Positions 18,715-26,904 of a stretch of 39,878 bases of DNA are shown here, in pieces. This stretch comes from Deltaproteobacteria bacterium (lineage in GTDB: Bacteria > Desulfobacterota > Desulfobacteria > Desulfobacterales > G020354645). A program made the translations under genes and the position numbers. The notes beneath the pieces are model-generated. The model was given only the letters and a program-made list of their open reading frames with translations, was not told where the DNA came from and ran no database searches. Where the stretch lies: assembly GCA_020354645.1 (NCBI GenBank), contig CP070652.1, positions 2,475,445-2,515,322 of the forward strand, in the 5' to 3' direction. The stretch's first letter is position 1. Every line of letters starts with the position of its first letter.

Positions 18715-19377
18715 CTAAATGTCTTTTATATGTGAAAGCATCAACTCAACTACTTCATCTACGGAAAGACCGGTTGAGTCGATTAATATTGCATCTGGTG
18801 CGGGTTTAAGGGGTGCCAGGGATCGGGTACTATCATTTTTATCCCGCTGATCCATATCTTTCTCAACTTCCTGCAATGTTTGGGTGTTTGAGGGTTTGAG
18901 TTCTTTGTAACGCCTAATTGCCCGGGCTTTCCGGGAAGCATCAAGAAAAAACTTTACCTCGGCATCCGGAAATACAACCGTACCCATGTCTCGCCCTTCG
19001 AATATTACCCCTTTCTCTTTACCCAATTTTCTTTGTAATCCCAAAAGATAGTTTCTAACCACCGGCCTTGCGGAAACGGCTGAAGCCAGCATGGTAATTG
19101 AAGGTGTGCGTATCAAATCCGTGATGTCCGAATCTCGCGAAAAAAGACGCAATCCGCTTTTATTACTGACAAATTTTAAATCCAGTGTCGAGCATAAATT
19201 CTCAAGACCTTTATCATCATCGGGAGTGATCCCACGAGACCCGGCTTCATAGGCCACCCCCCTGTAAAGCGCACCCGTATCGATATATCTATAATTCAGG
19301 CGCTCTGCCAGGGCCTGGCTGACTGTTGTTTTACCGGCACCTGCCGGACCATCTATGGTGATCACAAGGCGCTTCAT
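18715..19377 (-). CDS. cmk: Cytidylate kinase
   Basis: A 220-residue NMP kinase that phosphorylates CMP and dCMP with ATP. The P-loop GPAGAGKT is at residues 9-16, followed by YRYIDTGALYRGVAYEA, and the bacterial Cmk segment FEGRDMGTVVFPDAEVKFFL binds substrate. Size is normal. Its ATG overlaps the hisC stop (ATGA at 19374-19377 on the minus strand), which suggests translational coupling. rpsA follows downstream. Confidence 0.96.
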   Translation of the reverse strand: MKRLVITIDGPAGAGKTTVSQALAERLNYRYIDTGALYRGVAYEAGSRGITPDDDKGLENLCSTLDLKFVSNKSGLRLFSRDSDITDLIRTPSITMLASAVSARPVVRNYLLGLQRKLGKEKGVIFEGRDMGTVVFPDAEVKFFLDASRKARAIRRYKELKPSNTQTLQEVEKDMDQRDKNDSTRSLAPLKPAPDAILIDSTGLSVDEVVELMLSHIKDI

Positions 19378-20462
19378 CAGAGAACCTTTTCAAGGGTTTT
19401 CAAAAACCGTTCATTTTCATTCTCCAGCCCCACGGTAACCCGGATGTAGTTTGTAAAGCTGTAAGCCTTCATGGAGCGAACGATGACACCCTCACTGAGC
19501 ATGCGCTGAAAAACTTCCTGGGCGTCTTTTTTCACATCGATGAGGAAAAAATTGGATTGGGTCGGAAAATATTCAATTCCGCGCCGATTCAAAGATTCAT
19601 ACATAAAATCCAGACCTTCATGCACCAGGCGAATCGTTTTTTCGAGAAAGGCATCATCATCTAAAGCCGCTGCAGCTCCGGCCAGAGCCAAAGAGTTCAG
19701 ATTAAACGGCAACCGGACCCTATTTAAAAGCTCAGCCAGCGTTTGAGACATGAGGCCGTAACCGATTCTGAGCCCGGCCAGACCATATGCTTTGGAAAAG
19801 GTTCTCAGGGTAACCAGCGCCGCGTTCCGGGAGATGAACTCCAAGCTGTTGGCACAGTTTGGGTTGCGGACAAATTCAATATAGGCTTCGTCAACCACAA
19901 TGACCACATCGGACGGTACTGCCTGTAGAAATCGCTCAAAATCCGATGCGGAAAAAACAGTTCCGGTGGGATTGTTTGGATTGCACAAAAAAATCATGCG
20001 ACATTCGGGGCTTATGTTTTTTAGAACCGCGTCCAAATCTATCGAAAGTTCATTCAAAGGAACATACACCGGTGTTGCCCCCACGCTTCGTACAATATTG
20101 TCGTATAAGAGAAAGGTCGGTTTGGGTATAATTACTTGGTCCCCTGGTTGAAGCAGCACCAGGGCAAGCAAGGCGATGATTTCATCCGAGCCATTGCCGA
20201 GAACAATATTTTCGGCTGCAATGTTCAGTTTTTGCGATAACTTTGACAGCAGAATGTGACCGCTTCCATCCGGATAGCGGTTGAGGCTCATGGTTGCCTC
20301 CCGGATCGCTTTAAGCGCCAGTGGAGAAGGTCCCAGTGGATTTTCATTGGAGGCTAGCTTTATCGAATCCTTTATACCGTATTCCCTTTCTACCTCCTCC
20401 AAAGGTTTTCCGGGTTCATATGGTTTTAAAGACAGAATATGTGGGGGTATTGTCAGTTTCAT
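19377..20462 (-). CDS. hisC: Histidinol-phosphate aminotransferase
   Basis: A 361-residue fold-type I PLP aminotransferase that converts imidazole-acetol phosphate to histidinol phosphate with glutamate. Family hallmarks are ASNENPLGPSP near the N-terminus, FLCNPNNPTGT, VVDEAYIEF, and Lys224 for PLP in TFSKAYGLAGLRIGYG. The start is taken at ATG 20462; a TTG three codons earlier (20471) is an alternative. It sits 45 bases after the oxidoreductase gamma gene and overlaps cmk by four bases, with no other his genes nearby. HisC paralogues also act on aromatic amino acids, so the substrate is inferred. Confidence 0.88.
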   Translation of the reverse strand: MKLTIPPHILSLKPYEPGKPLEEVEREYGIKDSIKLASNENPLGPSPLALKAIREATMSLNRYPDGSGHILLSKLSQKLNIAAENIVLGNGSDEIIALLALVLLQPGDQVIIPKPTFLLYDNIVRSVGATPVYVPLNELSIDLDAVLKNISPECRMIFLCNPNNPTGTVFSASDFERFLQAVPSDVVIVVDEAYIEFVRNPNCANSLEFISRNAALVTLRTFSKAYGLAGLRIGYGLMSQTLAELLNRVRLPFNLNSLALAGAAAALDDDAFLEKTIRLVHEGLDFMYESLNRRGIEYFPTQSNFFLIDVKKDAQEVFQRMLSEGVIVRSMKAYSFTNYIRVTVGLENENERFLKTLEKVL

Positions 20463-20507
20463 GAGCTTCAATCTCTCGAACGCAAGGACTGGTAAACTAT
20501 CTTGCGA

Positions 20508-21044
20508 TTATTTTTGGGCCGCCATCGAACCTTTTTCAATCGCCTCCAAATTCAAGGGGATCAGCTTCTCTTTCTTGGAAAATTCGGCCTTTACGCATTC
20601 TCGCAGCGTGTCAATTTTAACGAGCTTGCTGCGGGTCACAAAAGCGGCAAGCGCCACGATATTGGCTGAACGAACACTGCCCAATTTAACGGCGATGTCA
20701 TTGACAGGTACTTTGAGCTCATCGACGTCATCGCGTCCGGAATCAATGGAAATCAATGAACTGTTTATCAATATCACACCACCCGGTTTAACCATCGGGG
20801 CGAATTTCTCTAAAGAGGGCCGATTCATGGCCACCAGATGCTTCGGGTTTCTGATAATCGGAGATCCGATGAGGCGGTCACTGACCACCACCGTGCAGTA
20901 GGCGGTACCGCCCCGCATTTCCGGACCGTAAGATGGAACCCATGCCACTTGTAAGCCTTCATCCATGGCTGCATGGGCCAGTATCTTGGCACTAAGCAAG
21001 ATGCCTTGGCCGCCGAAACCGGCAAACATGACTTCGCTTTGCAT
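20508..21044 (-). CDS. 2-oxoacid:ferredoxin oxidoreductase, gamma subunit
   Basis: A 178-residue protein of the pyruvate/2-ketoisovalerate ferredoxin oxidoreductase gamma domain. It begins FAGFGGQGILLSAKILAHAA and continues VPSYGPEMRGGTAYCTVVVSD, both diagnostic. This subunit helps bind CoA in four-subunit enzymes. A strong AAGGAGG lies 5 bases before the ATG. It is the last subunit gene of the operon, after beta. Whether the enzyme acts on 2-oxoglutarate, branched-chain or other 2-oxoacids is not decided by this subunit. Confidence 0.93.
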   Translation of the reverse strand: MQSEVMFAGFGGQGILLSAKILAHAAMDEGLQVAWVPSYGPEMRGGTAYCTVVVSDRLIGSPIIRNPKHLVAMNRPSLEKFAPMVKPGGVILINSSLISIDSGRDDVDELKVPVNDIAVKLGSVRSANIVALAAFVTRSKLVKIDTLRECVKAEFSKKEKLIPLNLEAIEKGSMAAQK

Positions 21045-21126
21045 TCAAGCCTCCTTATTGAACTGAAAGCGCGATGCTCAAAGCACGAAATAAAGAAACA
21101 CCGTTATGGTCCCCCTTTGTTTCAAA

Positions 21127-21891
21127 TTACAGCTTTGAGCTTTCAGCTTCTGATTCTTCGGGTGTTTTGATATCTCCGAGTTGATAGTAAGAAAGCATTT
21201 CTTCTTCAGCCCATTTAACAGCTTCCACCGGCGTGAGTCCCCAGTTGGTGGGACAGGTGCTCACAATTTCCACGAAACTAAAACAGGTGTCATCGAGTTG
21301 ATACTGAAAAGCCCGCTTGATGGCTTTTTTGGCCCTGGTGATATATTTGGGTTTGAGCACCGTCTGTCTGGTAATATATGCGGGTGTTTGAAGTGCTGCC
21401 AGCAGTTCCGAAACCTTAATCGGCATCCCGACATCTTCTACATTGCGTCCGAAGGGCGAGGTGGTCGTTCGCTGATGCGGCATCGTTGTCGGTGCCATTT
21501 GGCCACCCGTCATTCCATACACCGCATTGTTTACGAATACGGTAGTAAACTTCTCCCCCCGGTTGGCAGCATGAACGATTTCTGCCATCCCAATGCTGGC
21601 CAGATCTCCATCACCCTGGTAGGTAAAGATGACCAGGTCGGGCCGCACCCTTTTCATACCGGTTGCCTGGGCCGGCGCACGGCCATGGGCGGCTTCCACA
21701 AAATCAAATGTAAAATAATTGTACATCAGAACCGCACATCCCACCGGAGCAACACCTACCGTGCGTCCCCGAACTCCCAATTCGTCAATGACTTCAGCAA
21801 CCAGGCGATGGATAACCCCGTGGGTACAGCCCGGGCAATAGTGAGTTATCTGGTCGGCAAGAGCCTCCGGTTTTTGAAATGTTTTTCCCAT
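21127..21891 (-). CDS. 2-oxoacid:ferredoxin oxidoreductase, beta subunit (TPP-binding)
   Basis: A 254-residue thiamine-diphosphate-binding subunit. It carries CPGCTHGVIHRL near the N-terminus and the TPP/Mg motif GDGDLASIGMAE, followed by VFVNNAVYGMTGGQMAPTT. Together with the alpha subunit it forms the active site where the 2-oxoacid is decarboxylated to acyl-CoA, reducing ferredoxin. A GGAGAG site lies 8 bases before ATG. The gap of 306 bases to the alpha gene is unusually long for this operon and is filled largely by a palindrome (21986-22200). Confidence 0.94.
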   Translation of the reverse strand: MGKTFQKPEALADQITHYCPGCTHGVIHRLVAEVIDELGVRGRTVGVAPVGCAVLMYNYFTFDFVEAAHGRAPAQATGMKRVRPDLVIFTYQGDGDLASIGMAEIVHAANRGEKFTTVFVNNAVYGMTGGQMAPTTMPHQRTTTSPFGRNVEDVGMPIKVSELLAALQTPAYITRQTVLKPKYITRAKKAIKRAFQYQLDDTCFSFVEIVSTCPTNWGLTPVEAVKWAEEEMLSYYQLGDIKTPEESEAESSKL

Positions 21892-21985
21892 CCGATTTAC
21901 TCTCCATTTGTGTGTGTATCCGGGGAGGAGCTGGCCGGTGAAAAAGTATCACCGTTTCCACCCCTGGTCCCTTCGCACGTTTGCT

Positions 21986-22200
21986 TAGAACTGGTTTCAA
22001 AACCTCTTTTGAACCAATTTTGAGAACTTTTGTACAAAAGCGCTTAGCGAAGCGGAGCGTAAAATCTTGAACTGTTCGAGAGCGTTAGCCCGAGTTTTCA
22101 AGATTTAGTGCAGCGAGCTTAGCGCTTTTCAATCCACCATAGATCTATGGCGGATAAAAAGGCGCAAACCGGTGAAAACGAGGTTTTGAAACCGCTTCTA
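21986..22200 (+). repeat. Large imperfect palindrome between alpha and beta oxidoreductase genes
   Basis: Outer arms at 21986-22006 and 22180-22200 pair over 21 bases with two mismatches (GGTTTCAAAACCTC with GAGGTTTTGAAACC). Inside, AAAAGCGCTTAGC (22036-22048) pairs with GCTTAGCGCTTTT (22117-22129), and AAATCTTGAA (22062-22071) pairs with TTCAAGATTT (22097-22106). The right edge abuts the stop codon of the alpha gene. The architecture and loop bases match the element at 39696-39878. If the operon is one transcript, the element is present in its mRNA. Confidence 0.8.
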
Positions 22201-23268
22201 GTTAGCTAGTTTCTTGATTTCCGCCATAACCTCTTCGGGTGTCGGAACTTCACCACCGCATTTTCCGTACCAACTAACCGGTTGTTTTCCTTTAACCGAT
22301 CGTTCCACATCCTCCACCATCTGGCCCATACTCATTTCAATACTGATAACGGCCTTGCAACTCTTTCTGGAAGCTGCATCCTCAACCGCTTTTTCCGGAA
22401 AAGGGAAAACTGTTTGCGGCCTGATCATTCCTACTTCTAATCCATCGTCTTTTAACTCGTCGATAGCGGTCCGGCACACCCTGCTCATCGTGCCGTAACT
22501 TACGATGAGAACTTTGTACTTGGCATCAATGTTGTAAGCTTCATACCGGATCTCTTCCTTTTTCATCTGCTCATATTTGGCTCGCAAGATCAGGTTGTTT
22601 TGGTTTAACTGCTCAGGCTCCAGATAAAGTGACCGGATCAGGTTGCGGGTATTGCTTTTGCGCGTATCCATGCCGTTGACGGCCCAATCATTCTTGTTGG
22701 AAGGTTCGGTTTTCAGGTGATCCGGAAATTCAACCGGTTCCATCATTTGGCCGATCAAGCCGTCGCCCAGAATCATCACCGGATTACGATATTTTTCTGC
22801 CAGTGGGAATGCCAGCATGACCATCTCAGCTGCTTCCTGGACGCTGGCAGGCGCCAGCACCAACATCCGGCCATCGCCATGCCCGATACTCTTGGTTGCC
22901 TGCAGATAGTCAGCTTGGGAAGGCAAAATGCCTCCCAAACCCGGACCCCCGCGCATAATATTTATAAACACGGCCGGGCATTGGTCACCAATCATATAAC
23001 TGATAGCCTCACTCATCAGGCTGATACCCGGGCTTGAAGAAGTGGTAAAAACCCGCTCACCGACAGATGCAGCCCCTAATATCATGTAAGATACCGCAAC
23101 TTCGCTTTCGCCCTGTAAAAAGACCCCGCCGACTTCTTGCAGGCGACGAGAAAGATACTCGGCAACTTCGGATTGTGGGGTAATCGGATAGGCAAAATAG
23201 TTCAGGCACCCCGCCCGAATTGCAGCTTCTGCAATTGCTTCGTTTCCTTTCATCAAAACCTTAGCCAT
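22198..23268 (-). CDS. vorB: 2-oxoacid:ferredoxin oxidoreductase, alpha subunit (VorB/KorA type)
   Basis: A 356-residue subunit with the pyrimidine-binding and transketolase-like domains. The start MKGNEAIAEAAIRAGCLNYF, the segment YPITPQSE, GESEVAVSYMILGA and TTSSSPGISLMSEAISYM are typical of the short VorB/KorA class (about 350 residues). The usual name is 3-methyl-2-oxobutanoate dehydrogenase subunit VorB; a 2-oxoglutarate enzyme is the main alternative. GGGAGG precedes the ATG by 5 bases. It follows the ferredoxin subunit by 16 bases and is separated from beta by a palindromic insertion. Confidence 0.92.
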   Translation of the reverse strand: MAKVLMKGNEAIAEAAIRAGCLNYFAYPITPQSEVAEYLSRRLQEVGGVFLQGESEVAVSYMILGAASVGERVFTTSSSPGISLMSEAISYMIGDQCPAVFINIMRGGPGLGGILPSQADYLQATKSIGHGDGRMLVLAPASVQEAAEMVMLAFPLAEKYRNPVMILGDGLIGQMMEPVEFPDHLKTEPSNKNDWAVNGMDTRKSNTRNLIRSLYLEPEQLNQNNLILRAKYEQMKKEEIRYEAYNIDAKYKVLIVSYGTMSRVCRTAIDELKDDGLEVGMIRPQTVFPFPEKAVEDAASRKSCKAVISIEMSMGQMVEDVERSVKGKQPVSWYGKCGGEVPTPEEVMAEIKKLAN

Positions 23269-23284
23269 GTTTGCCTCCCGTTTG

Positions 23285-23515
23285 TTATTGGTCTACCGGT
23301 TCTTCAGCAGTTTCGCTAATTGTTATGGCCACATCCGGACACATTGTACAGCACAAGGCGCAATGAATACAGTCTTCCGGTCGTGCTTGAAATGCAGGAA
23401 AATATCCTTTGGTATTGGCCTCGTCTGAGATCTCCAGAACCTTTTTAGGACAAATGGTTACGCACAATCCGCAACCTTTGCATCTGTCATTTTCGATAAA
23501 ATGCTTGTATGCCAT
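23285..23515 (-). CDS. 2-oxoacid:ferredoxin oxidoreductase, delta subunit (2x[4Fe-4S] ferredoxin)
   Basis: A 76-residue ferredoxin with two CxxCxxCxxxC clusters: CKGCGLCVTICPK and CIHCALCCTMCPD. It passes electrons from the catalytic core to an external ferredoxin. The start is placed at ATG 23515, which has GAGGAG about 9 bases upstream. The longer frame from 23566 would overlap the upstream ATPase gene and adds 17 residues without ferredoxin similarity. The second cluster carries an extra cysteine (ALCC), sometimes seen in this subunit. Confidence 0.93.
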   Translation of the reverse strand: MAYKHFIENDRCKGCGLCVTICPKKVLEISDEANTKGYFPAFQARPEDCIHCALCCTMCPDVAITISETAEEPVDQ

Positions 23516-23528
23516 ATAGCTACACTCC

Positions 23529-24224
23529 TCAATCAAATTTTTTGGCTTTTTTCCAAGGCGGAACAAGTTGTCTGTGAATCGGCAATATCGGGCACCTAAA
23601 ACGATTATAATCTATTTTTGGTAACAATTCCGCCATTATGGCTATAAATTTCAACGGCAATCCGCTTTCTTTGGACAAGCTTTCAACAAAATCATATCCG
23701 CTAATGATATCGCCGGGCCTTGTTTCGTCAATCAGATTGGGATTGCCGACCAATCCGGTGATGGTCATCTTCGAGGCAGCTTCGATCTCTTTGCGTATTT
23801 TCATACATCCCGATACAGTTTCGGTAAACGGTCGCAGCGGATTGATAATCTGCAACATATTGTAAGGTCTCTTGCTGAAGGCTTCCGCAAGACTGGCCAA
23901 TACCGTAGCACCGACGTCATCACCGCCGACATCGATCAGGGTCAATTGACTCGGCCGGCGGATCATCCCTGCGACAGCGGGGCTCAATATCGGGAGGTCA
24001 GCCTGAAGATATTTTTCCGCCGGCAAGACAATATCAATGCCCAGATTTGCCAAGGGTTTCCGGGCCTCGCGCGTGCGAAAATACGGATTGACGAGATCAA
24101 GATCCGCTAAGCGAACATCAAGCCCTTCCCGCTTTTTTTTTACCGCGAGATTGATGGAAACTTCGGTCTTGCCGCTCCCGTAGTTTCCAACAATAACCAC
24201 GATTCCCTCAAGATTGATGTCCAA
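23529..24224 (-). CDS. P-loop ATPase of the MinD/CobQ type, first gene of the oxidoreductase operon
   Basis: A 231-residue nucleotide-binding protein with Walker A GNYGSGKTE (residues 13-21), a switch-like DLDLVNPYFRTREAR segment and DVGGDDVGATVLA (Walker B region). The fold resembles the SIMIBI class, which includes MinD, ParA and cobalt-chelatase accessory ATPases. The most likely start is TTG at 24224, because an in-frame stop lies two codons before it and no ATG occurs before the P-loop. The gene precedes the ferredoxin subunit by 13 bases, so a role in assembling or regulating the oxidoreductase is inferred from position only. Confidence 0.8.
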   Translation of the reverse strand: MDINLEGIVVIVGNYGSGKTEVSINLAVKKKREGLDVRLADLDLVNPYFRTREARKPLANLGIDIVLPAEKYLQADLPILSPAVAGMIRRPSQLTLIDVGGDDVGATVLASLAEAFSKRPYNMLQIINPLRPFTETVSGCMKIRKEIEAASKMTITGLVGNPNLIDETRPGDIISGYDFVESLSKESGLPLKFIAIMAELLPKIDYNRFRCPILPIHRQLVPPWKKAKKFD

Positions 24225-24256
24225 AATTTAATTCCAAATCGAAAATTGCTGTCATG

Positions 24257-24510
24257 TCCCAGGAATAAGTTTAAAAAGTCTTGCAGCGGTTTGAAAGCCT
24301 TTTGCTCACGCCGGCGACCATTTTGAGGATGCCAGCTTTACAGGGCTAAATCAAAAGAACTCGACCTCGGACCGTCTTGCGGTCCTCGGGACTCAAACAG
24401 CTTTTGATTTTTAACGCCCCGCTGCAGCCGGCGTCTTGATCCCAAAATGCTCAATGGCGCTCGCAAAAACCTTTCAAACCTTTTGTTGAATTAGTAACTT
24501 ATTCGTGGGA
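24257..24510. repeat. Nested palindrome upstream of the 2-oxoacid oxidoreductase operon
   Basis: TCCCAGGAATAAGTT (24257-24271) pairs with AACTTATTCGTGGGA (24496-24510). Inside this, GGTTTGAAAGCCTTTTGC (24288-24305) pairs with GCAAAAACCTTTCAAACC (24463-24480) apart from two positions. At the centre AATCAAAAG (24349-24357) pairs with CTTTTGATT (24401-24409), enclosing GGACCG-tcttg-CGGTCC (24369-24385). It fills most of the 394-base gap (24225-24618) between the ATPase gene and the divergent muramidase gene, and lies in the probable leader of the minus-strand operon. Confidence 0.8.
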
Positions 24511-24618
24511 TACAACACTGCAAAATGCAAACGCTAGGTGTATTTTTTATTTCCGTCTTTGTCAAGCTTTTCAAATTCAATTGACTGTAATCTCCGAAAT
24601 GTTATGATTAGATTAATC

Positions 24619-25791
24619 ATGACTAAGGTACAAACAGGTCTCGAGAGATTTTTAGCATCCCCGCCTAGATGGATATTCGGTTGTCGACTCGGTATTTTAA
24701 GTAATCCGGCCTCGGTCGACAGCTGTTTGCGCCATTCCCGCGTATTAATAAACCGGCGAATCCCAGATAAACTGAACGCGCTGTACGCACCCCAACACGG
24801 GTTTTTTGCTGACAAACAAGATAACATGGTCGAGTCCGACGACACGATCGACCCGATTCTCCAACTGCCGGTATTCAGCCTTTATGGCCGAACCCGCAAA
24901 CCCACCAAGGAAATGTTTGACCCCATAGATGTGCTCATCATAGACCTGCAGGATACCGGAACACGCGTTTACACCTTTATATCCACCATGTCCTATTGCC
25001 TGGAAGCCGCCAGACGCTTTGGTAAAAAAGTACTGGTTCTCGACCGGCCGAATCCGATCAGCGGCGAAATGATTGAGGGAAACTGCTTGGCGCCCGATGA
25101 CGCATCTTTCGTGGGACGCTTTCCGATACCGATGCGTCATGGCCTGACCATCGGTGAGCTGGCACTGCTGTTTAACCGTCATTTCAAGATCGGATGCGAT
25201 CTGGAAGTCATAGCCATGCGTCACTGGAAGCGCTCCATGTATTATCAGGATACGGGCCTGCACTGGATTCCCCCTTCTCCCAATCTTCCAACACCCGTAT
25301 CATCCTTGGTATATCCCGGTCAGGTTTTATGGGAGGGGACCAATATCTCTGAAGGAAGGGGCACTGCGCAACCTTTTGAAATTTTCGGCGCCCCGTTTAT
25401 TAATCCGCAGCGCATTTTATCAGAAATGGGGGAATCTGAACTGACCGGGGCTGCACTTCGGCAAACCGCTTTTGAACCCACCTCGAACAAATGGAAAAAT
25501 CGGCTCTGCCACGGACTCCAAATTCACATCACCAATCGACGGGAGTTCAAACCATACATTACCGGTCTGAGGTTGCTGCAGGCTGTCATATGCCATCACC
25601 AAAGTCAGTTCGAGTGGAAACCGCCACCCTATGAATATGAATTTGAACGCCTGCCCATCGACCTGATTATCGGCAACAAGCAGATACGACTGCAGGTTGC
25701 GGAGGGGGGCAATATCGATGAAATCGCGGCATCCTGGAAAGCAGAACTCGATGAATTCATAACAATAAGTCGCGAATTCCATTTATATTGA
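24619..25791 (+). CDS. namZ: Exo-beta-N-acetylmuramidase NamZ-like (DUF1343)
   Basis: A 390-residue DUF1343 protein, the family that includes Bacillus NamZ (YbbC), which cleaves terminal MurNAc from peptidoglycan fragments. Characteristic segments are ALYAPQHGFFADKQ, DLQDTGTRVYTFISTM, VLDRPNPISGE, and GTNISEGRGTAQPFE. The start at ATG 24619 matches the usual beginning (VQTGLERF); ATG 24604 and a GTG at 24538 are alternatives without a clear ribosome binding site. No signal peptide is visible, so an intracellular or leaderless role is possible. A MurU-AmgK fusion about 4 kb downstream can process the released sugar. RNase HI follows 36 bases later. Confidence 0.88.
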   Translation: MTKVQTGLERFLASPPRWIFGCRLGILSNPASVDSCLRHSRVLINRRIPDKLNALYAPQHGFFADKQDNMVESDDTIDPILQLPVFSLYGRTRKPTKEMFDPIDVLIIDLQDTGTRVYTFISTMSYCLEAARRFGKKVLVLDRPNPISGEMIEGNCLAPDDASFVGRFPIPMRHGLTIGELALLFNRHFKIGCDLEVIAMRHWKRSMYYQDTGLHWIPPSPNLPTPVSSLVYPGQVLWEGTNISEGRGTAQPFEIFGAPFINPQRILSEMGESELTGAALRQTAFEPTSNKWKNRLCHGLQIHITNRREFKPYITGLRLLQAVICHHQSQFEWKPPPYEYEFERLPIDLIIGNKQIRLQVAEGGNIDEIAASWKAELDEFITISREFHLY

Positions 25792-25827
25792 CGCTTGGTT
25801 TCACAAAAAATTATTTTCGAGCTTAGT

Positions 25828-26520
25828 ATGATAAAAAATTCGAAATTGGATAAAGACAAACTAAACTGGATGCGCGTGCGCTTTAAGCAAAACAAGGTTT
25901 GGCTGGCCGTTGATGATGCCGGAAAACCAATCGCTAAAAATGATAAATTCCTGATCAAATATCAGCTTGACCAGGATTATGAATACTGGGTACGTCGCAA
26001 TGGCGTTAAACCGCTTGGAGACCCCAACACCGAAATCCAGACCGCTTGTAAAGCATCACCCCCTGAAAAAGATTCACCATCCAACAAGCTTCTTTCTGAG
26101 GCCAATGACCCAACGGATCGTGAAACCATCTGTATTTTCACAGATGGCGCGTCATCAGGAAATCCCGGACCATCGGGCATCGGAATCCTTATGCGTTTCG
26201 GAAAACACGAAAGGGAAATATCAAAATTTATCGGTAATACGACCAATAATGTTGCGGAACTTGAAGCCATAAAGACCGGCTTGCTCGAGATGAAAAGAAA
26301 GGATGTGCCGGTGAGGATTTATACCGACAGTAATTATGCATACGGGGTCCTGGCGCTTGGGTGGAAAGCAAAAAAGAACCGGAAACTGGTGAGTTCAATC
26401 AAAAAGTTAATCTCGTCATTTAGGGATTTCAGATTGATTAAGGTCAAGGGGCACGAAGGTCTTGAAGGAAATGAACGGGCGGATAAACTCGCAACTTCAG
26501 CGATTAAAAATCAGCCTTAA
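25828..26520 (+). CDS. rnhA: Ribonuclease HI with N-terminal extension
   Basis: A 230-residue protein. Residues 100-228 are a complete RNase HI domain that cuts RNA in RNA-DNA hybrids: catalytic Asp106 (FTDGASSGNPG), Glu144 (NNVAELEAI), Asp167 (YTDSNYAYG), Asp218 (GNERADKLA), and the helper His209 (KVKGHEG). The first ~99 residues are an extra segment with a compact region (LNWMRVRFKQNKVWLAVD ... YEYWVRRNG) and then a Ser/Pro-rich linker. It does not read as the classic eukaryotic hybrid-binding domain, and its role is unknown. ATG 25828 is preferred; the frame extends 11 codons upstream. A terminator follows directly. Confidence 0.9.
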   Translation: MIKNSKLDKDKLNWMRVRFKQNKVWLAVDDAGKPIAKNDKFLIKYQLDQDYEYWVRRNGVKPLGDPNTEIQTACKASPPEKDSPSNKLLSEANDPTDRETICIFTDGASSGNPGPSGIGILMRFGKHEREISKFIGNTTNNVAELEAIKTGLLEMKRKDVPVRIYTDSNYAYGVLALGWKAKKNRKLVSSIKKLISSFRDFRLIKVKGHEGLEGNERADKLATSAIKNQP

Positions 26521-26563
26521 CGGAAAAAAGAGCCCCGGGCTGTTTTTTTAAGGCTCTTTTCCG
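26521..26563 (+). terminator. Intrinsic terminator after rnhA
   Basis: AGCC-ccg-GGCT is followed by a T-run (GTTTTTTT). It sits within a larger hairpin whose outer arms GGAAAAAAGAGCC and GGCTCTTTTCC pair with small slips. The outer hairpin could also serve the minus-strand small-protein gene that converges here. Confidence 0.75.
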
Positions 26564-26592
26564 ATAAGGGAGATTATTCTGAACTTTTTTTT

Positions 26593-26904
26593 CTAAGCTT
26601 CTTCTTTGTTCTGATCCTCCCCTTCTTTATCCTTTTTCAGCGTTTCAATCTCATCCTTAAGATCATCAATCTCTTTTTTATACACTTCAACATTTTCACC
26701 CTCAGAAGTGGGACTTTCAATAGCCTCTTCCTTTTTCCAACTATCTCTCAATTCATCAAAACCGAGGTATATTGCCAACCCGCCGCCTAACAACAGCATC
26801 ACGGGGACAATTCCGGCTAAAACCTCAAAAAATTCTTCCCACCAAACCACGAGACCGATCAAACCTAATGCTGCTGCTATTGCCCCTCCTAATAACGTTT
26901 TCAT
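26593..26904 (-). CDS. Small membrane protein with two membrane segments and a coiled-coil tail
   Basis: A 103-residue protein. Two hydrophobic segments (about residues 4-22 and 30-48) are separated by WWEEFFEVLAG. A charged, Glu/Lys-rich cytoplasmic tail (residues 52-103) follows, with a coiled-coil-like KKEIDDLKDEIETLKKDKE. A very strong GGAGGAGGG ribosome binding site lies 7 bases before ATG 26904. The membrane part (short TM, WW, then VPVMLLLGGGLAIYLG) is reminiscent of the small magnetosome protein MamI, but no magnetosome genes lie nearby, so this is resemblance only. Function unknown. Confidence 0.8.
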   Translation of the reverse strand: MKTLLGGAIAAALGLIGLVVWWEEFFEVLAGIVPVMLLLGGGLAIYLGFDELRDSWKKEEAIESPTSEGENVEVYKKEIDDLKDEIETLKKDKEGEDQNKEEA

